Shown piece after piece: positions 24,934-34,716 of a stretch of DNA of 64,000 nt. Under the pieces are notes generated by a model. It was not told the DNA's origin and made no database searches. It was given only the letters and a program-made list of their open reading frames with translations. Numbering within the stretch: position 1 is the first letter of the stretch; each line of letters begins with the position of its first letter. The stretch covers positions 773,501 through 837,500 of the forward strand of contig NZ_CP014227.1 in assembly GCF_001553545.1 (NCBI RefSeq), in the 5' to 3' direction. The translations under genes and the position numbers were made by a program. This DNA comes from Capnocytophaga haemolytica. Its GTDB lineage: Bacteria; Bacteroidota; Bacteroidia; Flavobacteriales; Flavobacteriaceae.

Positions 24934-26715
24934 ATGGATTTACAACAAACTTTAAAAGAATACACTCAAAAAGCAGCTCAGGAACTCTTTGGTGCTACCT
25001 TAGAAACGATTGAATTACAACAAACAAAGAAAGAATTTGAAGGAGACATCACTGTTGTAATATTCCCTATGTTACGACAAATTAAAGGTAATCCACAACA
25101 GATAGGGCAGCAGATAGGAGCTTATCTCCAAGAGAAAGTGCCAGAGGTCGTTGCTTACAATGTCATCAAAGGCTTCCTAAACTTGGTGATTTCCGATACC
25201 TATTACATTGATTTTCTCACTGATATAAAAGATAATCCCAACTATGGTTTGGCTGCCCCTAATTCAAAAGAGGCTATTTTAGTGGAATATTCTTCGCCGA
25301 ATACAAACAAACCGTTGCACTTAGGGCATATTCGTAATAACTTGTTGGGTTATGCTGTCGCTGAGATACTAAAAGCCTCAGGACATAAAGTCTATAAAAC
25401 ACAGATAATCAACGATAGAGGTATTCATATCTGTAAGTCAATGCTCGCTTGGCAGAAGTTTGGTAATGGAGAAACCCCCGAAAGTAGTGGGTTGAAGGGC
25501 GATAAGTTAGTCGGTAACTATTACGTAGCTTTTGATAAGGTGTATAAAGAAGAAATTCAACAACTTATAGTCTCAGGAAAGACAAAAGAAGAGGCTGAAA
25601 AGCAAGCACCTATCTTCTTAGAAGCACAAGAAATGCTCCGCAAATGGGAGGCAAATGACCCCGAAACAATCGCACTTTGGGAGAAGATGAATCACTGGGT
25701 ATACGATGGATTCTCAGTAACTTATAAAAACTTAGGCGTAGATTTTGATAGGAATTACTACGAAAGTAAGACATATTTGTTGGGGAAAGATGTTGTAGGA
25801 CAGGGCTTACAGAAGGGTGTTTTCTATAAAAAAGGCGATGGCTCTGTTTGGTGCGACTTGACCGCCGATGGTTTAGATGAGAAACTTGTGCTCAGAGCCG
25901 ATGGCACTTCGGTGTATATTACCCAAGATTTAGGAACTTCCACCCAGCGTGTCAAGGATTATCCCGATGTGAAAGGAGTAGTCTACACCGTTGGTAACGA
26001 GCAAGATTATCACTTTAAGGTACTCTTTTTGATACTGAAAAAGTTAGGTTACGATTGGGCTGAGCACCTTTACCACTTGAGCTACGGTATGGTTGACCTT
26101 CCCACAGGAAAGATGAAGAGTAGAGAAGGGACTGTAGTTGATGCCGATGACCTGATTGCAGAGATGGAGTGCACCGCTGAAGAGATTTCACAAGAACTCG
26201 GTAAACTCGAAGGCTACGATGCCAAGCAAAAAAAGGAGCTATACCACACCATAGGCTTGGGAGCACTGAAATACTTCATATTAAAAGTAGATCCAAAGAA
26301 GCGTATCTTATTTGACCCTAAGGAGTCCATTGACTTCCAAGGCAACACAGGTCCCTTTATACAGTACACCTACGCTCGTATCAAGTCAATCCTACGGAAA
26401 TATGACGCTATGAAAAGAGTTCAAACAAAGACCTTGCCTACAGATTTGCACGAGAAAGAGAAAACCTTGCTCAAGGCGATTACCTTATTCCCTACCATTG
26501 TGCAGGATGCCGCAGAGGCATACAGTCCTGCGGTCATCGCAAATTACATCTATGACTTGGTAAAGGATTTTAATTCTTTCTATCAAAATATATCTATTTT
26601 AGGTGAGAAAGATGAAGTGAAATTAGAGTTTAGAGTGGCACTTTGTAAGAAAATTAGCGAAGTGATTGCCTTAGCTTTTAAAATGCTTGGTATACAAGTT
26701 CCTGAAAGAATGTAA
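24934..26715 (+). CDS. argS: Arginine--tRNA ligase
   Basis: 593 residues from MDLQQTLKEY; the ATG at 24922 is too close to the -7 box. Class I synthetase: HIGH-type motif HLGH at 129-132 (LHLGHIRNNLLGYAVAEIL), the signature KMKSREGT at about 393-400 in place of KMSKS, an N-terminal tRNA D-loop recognition (Arg_N) domain and a C-terminal DALR anticodon-binding domain. It charges tRNA-Arg with arginine. Confidence 0.97.
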   Translation: MDLQQTLKEYTQKAAQELFGATLETIELQQTKKEFEGDITVVIFPMLRQIKGNPQQIGQQIGAYLQEKVPEVVAYNVIKGFLNLVISDTYYIDFLTDIKDNPNYGLAAPNSKEAILVEYSSPNTNKPLHLGHIRNNLLGYAVAEILKASGHKVYKTQIINDRGIHICKSMLAWQKFGNGETPESSGLKGDKLVGNYYVAFDKVYKEEIQQLIVSGKTKEEAEKQAPIFLEAQEMLRKWEANDPETIALWEKMNHWVYDGFSVTYKNLGVDFDRNYYESKTYLLGKDVVGQGLQKGVFYKKGDGSVWCDLTADGLDEKLVLRADGTSVYITQDLGTSTQRVKDYPDVKGVVYTVGNEQDYHFKVLFLILKKLGYDWAEHLYHLSYGMVDLPTGKMKSREGTVVDADDLIAEMECTAEEISQELGKLEGYDAKQKKELYHTIGLGALKYFILKVDPKKRILFDPKESIDFQGNTGPFIQYTYARIKSILRKYDAMKRVQTKTLPTDLHEKEKTLLKAITLFPTIVQDAAEAYSPAVIANYIYDLVKDFNSFYQNISILGEKDEVKLEFRVALCKKISEVIALAFKMLGIQVPERM

Positions 26716-26761
26716 CTTATAGAAGTACTGAAAATATTTTATAAAAAAAGTTACTAAAATA

Positions 26762-26792
26762 TTTGCAGGTTTGAAAAAAGGTTGTACCTTTG
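26762..26792 (+). promoter_or_regulatory. tRNA operon promoter
   Basis: TTTG at 26762-26765 and TACCTTTG at 26785-26792, spaced 19 bp, followed by gca. The layout TTTGCAGG...TACCTTTGCA is shared almost exactly with the promoter of the tRNA-Glu pair (56770-56799). Confidence 0.85.
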
Positions 26793-26843
26793 CACTCGCA
26801 ATGTAGGAGTACATTGAAGTTCATAGGTAAAATAGTATTTTAA

Positions 26844-26916
26844 GCGAAAATAGCTCAGTTGGTAGAGCGCAACCTTGCCAAGGTTGAGGTCGCGGGTTCG
26901 AATCCCGTTTTTCGCT
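26844..26916 (+). tRNA. tRNA-Gly (GCC)
   Basis: 73-nt cloverleaf: acceptor GCGAAAA paired with TTTTCGC, anticodon loop ttGCCaa, T-loop ttcgaat, discriminator T. CCA is not encoded. First of two tRNAs from one promoter. Confidence 0.95.
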
Positions 26917-26940
26917 CTTTTTTTATGCCTATGCATAGAG

Positions 26941-27026
26941 GCTCGGATGGTGGAATCGGTAGACACGCTGGACTTAAAATCCAGTGGGCAGCAATGCCTG
27001 TGCGGGTTCAAGTCCCGCTCCGAGTA
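26941..27026 (+). tRNA. tRNA-Leu (TAA)
   Basis: 86-nt class II tRNA: acceptor GCTCGGA/TCCGAGT (first pair G.U), anticodon ctTAAaa, long variable arm tgggcagcaatgcctg, T-loop ttcaagt, discriminator A. It lies 24 nt after tRNA-Gly. Confidence 0.95.
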
Positions 27027-27033
27027 CGATAAT

Positions 27034-27063
27034 AAAAAGGAACTGAAATGTCAGTTCCTTTTT
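27034..27063. terminator. Bidirectional intrinsic terminator
   Basis: Perfect 13-bp stem (27034-27046 and 27051-27063) with A-run on the left and T-run on the right, serving both the tRNA operon (+) and the macro-domain/atp operon (-). Confidence 0.9.
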
Positions 27064-27083
27064 ATTTATAAGATACTTAGTTT

Positions 27084-27548
27084 CTATAAATCGCATACAT
27101 ACACCTCTACCCCTTTCAACGCCAAAGTCTCCTCTATCAAAGGTTCTATGGCTTCCCACTTACCTCCAGCCAGTCCACAGCCAATACGCGGCATTTGTAC
27201 ACCTGCCCCTATCTCAGCCGCAAAATCAGCTACTTTTAACAGCCCTTCACGCACTGCCTCATAACGTATCGGCGGATTGCCCTTAGCATCGCTCCCTATA
27301 TTGTGCTGCCCAATGAGGTTCGCTATCCATAGTTCGGAAGCTACTTGTACAAACTGCACTTCACCCAAGCCAAAGCCTTCGCCCAAAGCATACCACTCGC
27401 GGTAATGCTTCTCAGGTGCCTTCCATTTTTTAGAAAGGGCTAAGACAAAACCCTTGCCCCAGCCCCCTATATCATTGCATATATGCACGATCACTACCTT
27501 ACCCTCTACTTGAGGCTCCGTAGCATCTGCTGTAATATAATGTATCAT
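27084..27548 (-). CDS. Macro domain (ADP-ribose-binding) protein
   Basis: 154 residues from the ATG at 27548 (a GTG one codon earlier is possible). A stand-alone macro domain of the TARG1/ALC1 type: ADATEPQVEGKVVIVHICND, the GGWGKGFVLALS loop, and PRIGCGLAGGKWE. Such proteins bind ADP-ribose and may remove it from proteins or nucleic acids. It lies 9 bp after atpG, at the end of the atp operon. Confidence 0.9.
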   Translation of the reverse strand: MIHYITADATEPQVEGKVVIVHICNDIGGWGKGFVLALSKKWKAPEKHYREWYALGEGFGLGEVQFVQVASELWIANLIGQHNIGSDAKGNPPIRYEAVREGLLKVADFAAEIGAGVQMPRIGCGLAGGKWEAIEPLIEETLALKGVEVYVCDL

Positions 27549-27557
27549 CACTATTTA

Positions 27558-28412
27558 TTAAGCCAATGCCTCCGAACCACCGACAATCTCAATGATCTCA
27601 CCTGTGATAGTAGCTTGGCGCGCCTTGTTATAAGTGAGTTTGAGTTGCCCAATAAGCTCCGTAGCATTATCCGTAGCCTTATGCATCGCCGTCATACGGG
27701 CACCGTGCTCTGAAGCTACCGAGTCACGCAACGCCTTAAAGAGCTGCGTTTTCAGTGAACGCGGAATAAGCTCTGCTACAATTTCCTCTTGTGAAGGCTC
27801 ATAGATGTAATCTATCTGTACACCATTCTCACTTGGAGCAGGCTGCACAGGTAGAAATATCTCATCGGTGATGATCTGTGTAGCCGCATTCTTAAAGCTG
27901 TTGTACACGAGTACGATCTCATCAAAAGTACTTGTAACATACAGCTGCATTAATTCCTCTGCTAATGGTGTTACCTTATTAAAGCTAACGTTATCGAACA
28001 CTTCTGTCTCTACTTTGTAAACTCTATCGGTCTTTTTAAGCACATCATTGCCTTTCTTGCCAATAGCGTAGAATTGCACTTCCTTGCCTTTGTAAGCAGT
28101 CTGTTCGAGCTCTAAAGCCTTCTTAATCACATTGGAGTTAAAAGCCCCACAAAGCCCACGGTTGGAAGTAATCACTACGATGAGCACCTTCTTTGCCTCA
28201 CCCTTACGTGGACTGTATTGGCTCTCGTCACCCAATGCCGAAGAAAGGTGCTCAAGCAACTGTTTGAGCTTATAGGCATACGGCTTCATTGCAAGGATAG
28301 CGTCTTGCGCCTTCTTGAGCTTTGCCGCCGATACCATTTTCATCGCGCTGGTGATTTGCATCGTTGAACTCACCGATGCAATCCTGCTACGTATTTCTTT
28401 TAAGTTTGCCAT
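27558..28412 (-). CDS. atpG: F1Fo ATP synthase gamma subunit
   Basis: 284 residues. N-terminal helix MANLKEIRSRIASVSSTMQITSAMKMVSAAKLKKA and the C-terminal helix with ARQATITGEIIEIVGGSEAL (described by ends) are diagnostic of the rotor shaft. It is separated from atpA by two unrelated genes, unlike the usual adjacent order. Confidence 0.97.
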   Translation of the reverse strand: MANLKEIRSRIASVSSTMQITSAMKMVSAAKLKKAQDAILAMKPYAYKLKQLLEHLSSALGDESQYSPRKGEAKKVLIVVITSNRGLCGAFNSNVIKKALELEQTAYKGKEVQFYAIGKKGNDVLKKTDRVYKVETEVFDNVSFNKVTPLAEELMQLYVTSTFDEIVLVYNSFKNAATQIITDEIFLPVQPAPSENGVQIDYIYEPSQEEIVAELIPRSLKTQLFKALRDSVASEHGARMTAMHKATDNATELIGQLKLTYNKARQATITGEIIEIVGGSEALA

Positions 28413-28456
28413 TTGTTTATCTTACTTATCAAGTAATTAAATAATAGTACGTTACT

Positions 28457-29272
28457 TTATTTTCCTTTTACTTTCTCTGCTTTCTTATCATCTCTTTTAT
28501 GGGCGTCTATTAGTGCTCTTGGGTAGCCTGCTAAGGCAGATAGCCCTAAGAATATTGCCAATGCCCAAAGGCCTATTCTCAGTCCTGAGGTGATTTCTTT
28601 AGGGCTGCCTCCTGACCATATCATCGTGCCATACATTGCATAGTACGCAAAAACTATGGCTAATCCTAACATCAGGGCGGGGACAAAGAAGTAAAATACT
28701 ACTGCTATGATGACGTTTGTAATCCACTTTGTATCAGCTCCCGAGGCATACCATACTGCCCACATCAGAGGTAGTAGAAACACAAACACTCCGAGCAGCA
28801 GCCCAAAACACTTCATATATAGCGGAAAGCCAAATGTTACCACCTGACCCGTCTGCTTATTATAGCGTATCGTATAGTACTGCTTATCTTTGTTATACTG
28901 ATCCACTTCAAAATCGAGCTTTGTTTCCACTTGCTTGCCTGAGGCTGTGGTGAACTGCACTATAGGCTCATAATAAGTTCGCTCTCTTTCTCTATAATCA
29001 CCTTTTTCGGTATGTGTATACTTATAATCTACTACCTTAGCCTCATAGCTTTTGCTCTCGGCCATAGCTATGTATACATCTCTGCTTGTGCTATAGATAA
29101 AACTTCCTACAGCTTCTGCTACCACTAATCCCACAAAGGTTACTGCATAAGCATATACGAAAAACAGTGACCTAAGTGGCTTTCCCCAACGCTGAGATAT
29201 CAAGTAGGTTAGAAAGAGTGCCACTAAAGCTAGTACCCACAAAGGAATTACAGCATCTAATCCCCAAGTCAT
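28457..29272 (-). CDS. Membrane protein with DUF3592-like domain
   Basis: 271 residues with about six membrane segments. The extracytoplasmic region between TM2 and TM3 (AKVVDYKYTHTEKGDY, then YEPIVQFTTASGKQVETKL) fits DUF3592, a small beta domain found in many bacterial membrane proteins of unknown function. It lies inside the atp operon between the hydrolase gene (4-bp gap) and atpG. No link to ATP synthase is known. Confidence 0.65.
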   Translation of the reverse strand: MTWGLDAVIPLWVLALVALFLTYLISQRWGKPLRSLFFVYAYAVTFVGLVVAEAVGSFIYSTSRDVYIAMAESKSYEAKVVDYKYTHTEKGDYRERERTYYEPIVQFTTASGKQVETKLDFEVDQYNKDKQYYTIRYNKQTGQVVTFGFPLYMKCFGLLLGVFVFLLPLMWAVWYASGADTKWITNVIIAVVFYFFVPALMLGLAIVFAYYAMYGTMIWSGGSPKEITSGLRIGLWALAIFLGLSALAGYPRALIDAHKRDDKKAEKVKGK

Positions 29273-29276
29273 TCTA

Positions 29277-29918
29277 TTATTTTCTTATCGCTCGCATTAC
29301 AATCTCCTTTACTAAGGAAAACTCTGTATAGCCTCCTCTATCCAAGAAGTGCTTTCCGTACTCTAAGGGATACCAATCGGCGTGAAGCCGCTGGGCTACT
29401 GCCTCGCTATAGGCAAAAGGCACTATATCATCATCCTTGGCGGAGATCACCGCTCTGAGTTTTACCTTTTTAATGAGCTTCGGGTAATCAACTGTCTTGG
29501 GAATAAAATCATTCAAAAAGGCAAAGTCCCCTAACTTAGTATCAAGAGCTGAGACTAAAACTATACCCCCTATCTTTGGCAACTTTTTCATCTCTGAGAG
29601 ATACCTCAATGTGGTGATAGTGCCTAAGCTATGAGCAATGATATAAGTATGCTTATCCAATACAGGCACTTCTTTTGCGATAGTTGCTGCCCACTGACTA
29701 TAAACGGGGGTTGCGGGAGTAGGCATTGTCAGCACCGAGACTTTGCAGCCTTCCCTCTCAAAGGCTTGCTTTAAGTAGGGAAACCAATGCTGCTCAGGCG
29801 AGGCATCATAGCCGTGAATAATCACTATATGCGCCTTTACCGCTGCTTTCTGTGCCCAACCGAGCATACCTATTGCAAAGCATATAAAAAATAATATCCT
29901 TCTCATTGTTCTATCCAC
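29277..29918 (-). CDS. RBBP9/YdeN-type alpha/beta hydrolase
   Basis: 213 residues. Possible signal peptide (MDRTMRRILFFICFAIGMLGWAQ, start uncertain). The hydrolase pattern follows: IVIIHGYDASPEQHWFPYL, nucleophile motif AHSLG, and VISAKDDDIVPFAYSEAV with the acid residue and a late His (YGKHFLDRGGY). This is the serine-hydrolase RBBP9 family. Substrate unknown. It sits directly downstream of atpA, separated by word-repeat DNA. Confidence 0.8.
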   Translation of the reverse strand: MDRTMRRILFFICFAIGMLGWAQKAAVKAHIVIIHGYDASPEQHWFPYLKQAFEREGCKVSVLTMPTPATPVYSQWAATIAKEVPVLDKHTYIIAHSLGTITTLRYLSEMKKLPKIGGIVLVSALDTKLGDFAFLNDFIPKTVDYPKLIKKVKLRAVISAKDDDIVPFAYSEAVAQRLHADWYPLEYGKHFLDRGGYTEFSLVKEIVMRAIRK

Positions 29919-29938
29919 TAATCGCTAACCCCTATCCG

Positions 29939-31519
29939 CTACGCCGCGTACTTCTCAGCCAAATCCTTAGCAACCTTATCAAGAGTTGCCATAGCCTCAT
30001 CGCTGATTTTACCCGACTTCAATTCATCGAGCACAGGGCGATGCGAAAGGTTTAAAAACTCTAAATACTCCTTTTCAAACTCTTTTACACGGCTTACAGG
30101 CACACGACGCAAAAGATCTTTTGACCCCGCATAGATAATCGCTACTTGGTTCTCTACAGGGTATGGGTCGCTTTGTGTTTGCTTTAATATCTCCACATTG
30201 CGCTTCCCTTTTTCGATCACGCCCATAGTAGCCGCATCAAGGTCGGAACCAAACTTTGCAAAGGCTTCCAGCTCACGATACTGTGCTTGGTCGAGCTTCA
30301 AAGTACCTGCCACTTTCTTCATTGACTTGATTTGTGCCGAGCCCCCAACGCGCGATACCGAGATACCTACGTTGATGGCTGGGCGTACCCCTGAGTTAAA
30401 GAGGTCCGACTCTAAGAATATCTGCCCGTCTGTAATAGAAATCACATTGGTAGGAATATAGGCTGATACGTCTCCCGCTTGGGTTTCAATGATAGGCAAA
30501 GCCGTCAGCGAGCCACCACCTTTTACCAAATCCTTGATACTCTCAGGCAGGTCGTTCATCTGGCGTGCGATGGTGTCGTCTTCAATTACCTTGGCAGCAC
30601 GCTCCAAGAGGCGTGAGTGGAGGTAGAACACGTCTCCAGGGTACGCCTCACGTCCTGGTGGACGGCGCAACAGCAGCGATACTTCACGGTAAGCCACCGC
30701 TTGCTTGGAAAGGTCGTCATAGATAATCAGTGCTGGGCGACCTGTATCGCGGAAGTACTCCCCAATGGCAGCCCCTGCAAAAGGTGCGTATACCTGCATT
30801 GGTGCTGGGTCGGACGCATTGGCAGCTACAATGGTAGTATATGCCAAAGCCCCAGCGTCTTCCAAGGTCTTAGTGATACCCGCCACCGTTGAAGCCTTTT
30901 GACCAATAGCCACATAGATGCAATACACAGGCTTACCCGCATCGTAGAACTCTTTCTGGTTCAGTATGGTATCAATGCACACCGTAGTTTTCCCTGTCTG
31001 ACGGTCGCCGATGACGAGCTCACGTTGCCCACGCCCGATAGGGATCATCGCGTCTACCGCCTTGATACCCGTTTGCAGTGGTTCTTTCACAGGCTGACGG
31101 AAGATAACCCCTGGTGCCTTGCGCTCCAATGGCATTTCATAGAGCTTACCTGTGATAGGTCCCTTGCCATCGATAGGTTGCCCAAGGGTATTGACCACAC
31201 GCCCTACGATGCCCTCGCCTACGTTGATAGAGGCGATAAGTCCTGTACGCTTTACGGTGTCGCCTTCCTTGATGTCGGTTGAAGGGCCCAAGAGGGTTAT
31301 CCCCACGTTATCCTCCTCGAGGTTGAGCACGATGCCCTTAAGCCCGTTGTCAAACATCACCAATTCGCCGTACTGAGCGTTGGAGAGCCCAAAGATACGC
31401 GCAATACCATCGCCCACTTGCAGTACGGTGCCCACTTCTTCGAGTGAAGCCTCCGCATCGAAGTGCGCTAACTGTTCCTTTAATATCGCTGAAATCTCAG
31501 CTGCTTTTATCTCTGCCAT
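29939..31519 (-). CDS. atpA: F1Fo ATP synthase alpha subunit
   Basis: 526 residues. Walker [11 protein letters not shown], the [34 protein letters not shown] catalytic-interface block (nt about 30620-30740) and [17 protein letters not shown] are intact. Non-catalytic nucleotide-binding subunit of F1. Fourth from the promoter-proximal side among F1/Fo genes here after atpB, E, F, H. Confidence 0.98.
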   Translation of the reverse strand: MAEIKAAEISAILKEQLAHFDAEASLEEVGTVLQVGDGIARIFGLSNAQYGELVMFDNGLKGIVLNLEEDNVGITLLGPSTDIKEGDTVKRTGLIASINVGEGIVGRVVNTLGQPIDGKGPITGKLYEMPLERKAPGVIFRQPVKEPLQTGIKAVDAMIPIGRGQRELVIGDRQTGKTTVCIDTILNQKEFYDAGKPVYCIYVAIGQKASTVAGITKTLEDAGALAYTTIVAANASDPAPMQVYAPFAGAAIGEYFRDTGRPALIIYDDLSKQAVAYREVSLLLRRPPGREAYPGDVFYLHSRLLERAAKVIEDDTIARQMNDLPESIKDLVKGGGSLTALPIIETQAGDVSAYIPTNVISITDGQIFLESDLFNSGVRPAINVGISVSRVGGSAQIKSMKKVAGTLKLDQAQYRELEAFAKFGSDLDAATMGVIEKGKRNVEILKQTQSDPYPVENQVAIIYAGSKDLLRRVPVSRVKEFEKEYLEFLNLSHRPVLDELKSGKISDEAMATLDKVAKDLAEKYAA

Positions 31520-31557
31520 TTCCTTTTAATAGTATATCTTATTAATCTATAATTTTT

Positions 31558-32106
31558 CTATAAAAATAATTTCTCTTGAAAACGCTGTTGCAGTTTGCCA
31601 ATCTTATACGCCAAACTCGCATTGTACTGCACATCGCCTACACGCAAGATAAAGCCCCCAATCACGCTTGGGTCTACCTTACTCTCAAGAGTGATATGCT
31701 CATTATTAGTAAGCGATTGCACCTTCTTGAGTACCGCAGTTTTTGTCTCACTTGATAGGGGTACTGCTGTAGTAACTACGGCTGTTTGGTAATTCTTGTA
31801 GATGTTGTACTGAAGCACAAACCGCTCAGCCACTTGGTTGAGTAGCGGCAGACGCCCATTCTGCATCAAGAGACTTATAAGGCGCTTTGTAGGCGCTGTT
31901 ATTTGTGCAAACACCCTGTCAAGTACATTCTTCTTCACAGTAGTTTTCACAATGGGGGAAATCAGCAATCGTTCCAGATCCTTACTCTCTTTCACTGTAT
32001 TGTGTATCAACTGCATATCTGCAAACACTTCCTCCGTTGTTCCTTGGTCAATGGTGTAGCTTAGCAATGCTTTTGCATAGCGATTGGCTGCTCTAAATCC
32101 GTACAT
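31558..32106 (-). CDS. atpH: F1Fo ATP synthase delta subunit
   Basis: 182 residues. N-terminal NRYAKALLSYTIDQGT and C-terminal LESKVDPSVIGGFILRVGD are diagnostic of delta/OSCP. It forms the peripheral stalk with b. 6 bp after atpF. Confidence 0.96.
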   Translation of the reverse strand: MYGFRAANRYAKALLSYTIDQGTTEEVFADMQLIHNTVKESKDLERLLISPIVKTTVKKNVLDRVFAQITAPTKRLISLLMQNGRLPLLNQVAERFVLQYNIYKNYQTAVVTTAVPLSSETKTAVLKKVQSLTNNEHITLESKVDPSVIGGFILRVGDVQYNASLAYKIGKLQQRFQEKLFL

Positions 32107-32112
32107 AAGTTC

Positions 32113-32604
32113 TTAGTTTAAAGTGGCACTCTTTAAATACTCATTGATGAGCGAAGTCTGCTTCTTAGTATCTGATAACTCATTCTGCATCACACGCTGA
32201 GCTATATCTATCGAAAGGCTTGCTACCTCATCTTTCAATTGCGCTAAGGCTACCTTTTTCTCGCTCTCAATAGCTTGTCTGGCTTGGGCTATAAGTTTAG
32301 CACCTTCTGCTTGTGCTTCCCCTTTAGCCTCTGCTATCATTTTGTCTTTTATCTCTTTAGCTTCCTTGAGCATCACATCGCGCTCTGCACGTGCCTCAGC
32401 AAGCAGCCGCTCATTGTCCGCTTTGAGGTTTTGTATCTGCTTCTTAGCCTCCTCTGCCGATTCCAATGCCTTATTGATATTCTCCTCACGCGTTTTTACC
32501 GCTGAGAGAATAGGCTTCCAAGCGTATTTCGCTAATATATACAGTAAAATCAAAAAGATGAGTGTATTCCAAAACAATAAACTCTCAGGACTCGTTAAAT
32601 TCAT
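32113..32604 (-). CDS. atpF: F1Fo ATP synthase b subunit
   Basis: 163 residues: one N-terminal membrane helix (LLFWNTLIFLILLYILAKYAW), then a long charged helix with Ala/Lys/Glu periodicity that dimerises as the peripheral stalk. Confidence 0.96.
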   Translation of the reverse strand: MNLTSPESLLFWNTLIFLILLYILAKYAWKPILSAVKTREENINKALESAEEAKKQIQNLKADNERLLAEARAERDVMLKEAKEIKDKMIAEAKGEAQAEGAKLIAQARQAIESEKKVALAQLKDEVASLSIDIAQRVMQNELSDTKKQTSLINEYLKSATLN

Positions 32605-32682
32605 ATCTCTTTATTACTTTTATAATTCTAATTACAATGTAAAAACCATCTTGCAACCAACCGTTGCAAGATGACTTTCTGA

Positions 32683-32910
<228 letters not shown>

Positions 32911-32972
32911 TCAACTCTAAGTAAATATCTTCTCTGATCTCTGCTCTCTGACCCCTGCTCTCTGCCCCCTAA

Positions 32973-34049
32973 TCAATGATGCTCCTCCTCTACTACCGCC
33001 TGACCGATATACAGCGCCGAGAGTAGCGTAAATACGTATGCCTGCAACACCGCCACCAACAGCTCCAACAAGTCAATAAATAAGGTGAAAAGCACCGACA
33101 CAGGCGATACCCATATACTACCAAAAATAAATATAAGCGAAATAAGGCTGATCACAATGATATGCCCTGCTGTGATATTGGCAAACAAACGAATCATCAA
33201 GGCAAAAGGCTTGGTGAATATGCCCATTATCTCAACCAGCACCATTATAGGATAAATCCACAAAGGAACCCCAGGAGGCGCAAATATCTCGCGCCAATAG
33301 TGCTTCCTACCGCTCACCAAAGTGATCACCAGTGTAAATACAGCCAATAAACCAGTGAAATAAATGTTGTTAGTCATCGTTCCCGCAAAAGGGAAAAACG
33401 GAATAAGCCCCACTAAATTACCCAATAAGATAAGGAAAAATATCGTCAGCAAATAAGGCATATAGCGCCCATAGTACTTCTCACCGATGTTAGGCACCGC
33501 AATGTCGTCACGCACAAAAAGAATAACAGGCTCTAAAAAGCCCGCTAACCCCTTCGGCGCTCTCGTGTTGTTCTTGTACGACCGTGCCATTGAAGTAAAG
33601 ATAAGCACCAGAAGTACAGATACCAATAGCATCGTAAACACATTCTTGGTAATTGAAAAATTCAGCGGGCGCGCATTGGTCACACCTCCTTTGCTGTCAA
33701 GGCGAACCCCTCCATCAGCATTAGCGTAGTAAATCCATTCGTTGTAGCGTACAAACCGCTGCCCATCGCGCTCCACAACCACTTTCCCCGCATTGTCGTG
33801 ATGAAAAGCATTCGAGAGAAAACACACCAAACCCTTATCCGTCCATAGAATAACAGGCAGAGGCATTGAGTAGGAATGCCCATCTTTCTCAAATAAATGA
33901 AACTCGTGTGCGTCACCAATATGCGAATTTACTACTTCCGTAAGGTCTGTGCCCTTCTCGCCCCCTTCTGTACCTTCAGAAAAACCCTTCAGTGGCAAGA
34001 GTAAAAGTGCCAATAAACAGATATACTGAATAAAATTCCTTACAATCAT
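32973..34049 (-). CDS. atpB: F1Fo ATP synthase a subunit with N-terminal periplasmic extension
   Basis: 358 residues: a cleavable-looking signal (MIVRNFIQYICLLALLLLPLKGFSEG) and about 110 periplasmic residues precede the usual five helices. The extension is typical of Bacteroidota AtpB. The half-channel helix contains KPFALMIRLFANITAGH with the essential Arg. First gene of the atp operon; atpD and atpC are not in the window, as is usual in the phylum. Confidence 0.96.
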   Translation of the reverse strand: MIVRNFIQYICLLALLLLPLKGFSEGTEGGEKGTDLTEVVNSHIGDAHEFHLFEKDGHSYSMPLPVILWTDKGLVCFLSNAFHHDNAGKVVVERDGQRFVRYNEWIYYANADGGVRLDSKGGVTNARPLNFSITKNVFTMLLVSVLLVLIFTSMARSYKNNTRAPKGLAGFLEPVILFVRDDIAVPNIGEKYYGRYMPYLLTIFFLILLGNLVGLIPFFPFAGTMTNNIYFTGLLAVFTLVITLVSGRKHYWREIFAPPGVPLWIYPIMVLVEIMGIFTKPFALMIRLFANITAGHIIVISLISLIFIFGSIWVSPVSVLFTLFIDLLELLVAVLQAYVFTLLSALYIGQAVVEEEHH

Positions 34050-34194
34050 TTCTCCTAATTAGATAACTATAATTTAGTGACTGCAAAGGTAGCTTTTTTA
34101 ATCAATGTACGGAAATTATTTCATTAAAAAAATATTGTAAATCTATAAGATATTGATTTACAGATGTGAAAAGAATGTTAAAACTTCAACACAC

Positions 34195-34713
34195 TCACAA
34201 AATGCTGTACACAGGGTAGCCTTTGAGCCGCTCTCGGCCCTTCAAAAACGAAAGTTCAATCAAGAAATCCAACTGAACGATCTCACCCCCCAGTCGCTCC
34301 ACCAACTTCACCACAGCCTCAGCCGTTCCGCCAGTAGCCAAAATGTCATCGTGTATCAGGATGCGCTCCCCTTTGTTGATGGCATCCGTGTGGATCTCCA
34401 GCACATCTTGCCCATACTCCAAGTCGTAGGTCTGCGATAGGGTCGTAAAAGGCAATTTTCCCTTCTTCCTCACAGGGATAAACCCCGCCCCTAAGCGCTG
34501 TGCTAGCAACATTCCGAAGAAAAAACCACGACTTTCCATACCCACTACCTTATCAATGCGCTGCCCCTCTAAGTGCCCCGCCAATAAGTCTACCACATAT
34601 CCCACAGCCTTAGGGTCTAATAATAAGGGGGTGATATCTTTAAAAATAATTCCTTCCTTAGGAAAATTCGCAATATCTCTAATCTTACTCTCTATGTATT
34701 CCTTTTTGTTCAT
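34195..34713 (-). CDS. apt: Adenine phosphoribosyltransferase
   Basis: 172 residues. Salvages adenine with PRPP to AMP. The PRPP-binding motif ILIHDDILATGGTAEAV and the upstream VVGMESRGFFFG are typical. 3 bp downstream of ctlX, so cotranscribed. Confidence 0.96.
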   Translation of the reverse strand: MNKKEYIESKIRDIANFPKEGIIFKDITPLLLDPKAVGYVVDLLAGHLEGQRIDKVVGMESRGFFFGMLLAQRLGAGFIPVRKKGKLPFTTLSQTYDLEYGQDVLEIHTDAINKGERILIHDDILATGGTAEAVVKLVERLGGEIVQLDFLIELSFLKGRERLKGYPVYSIL

Positions 34714-34716
34714 TGT

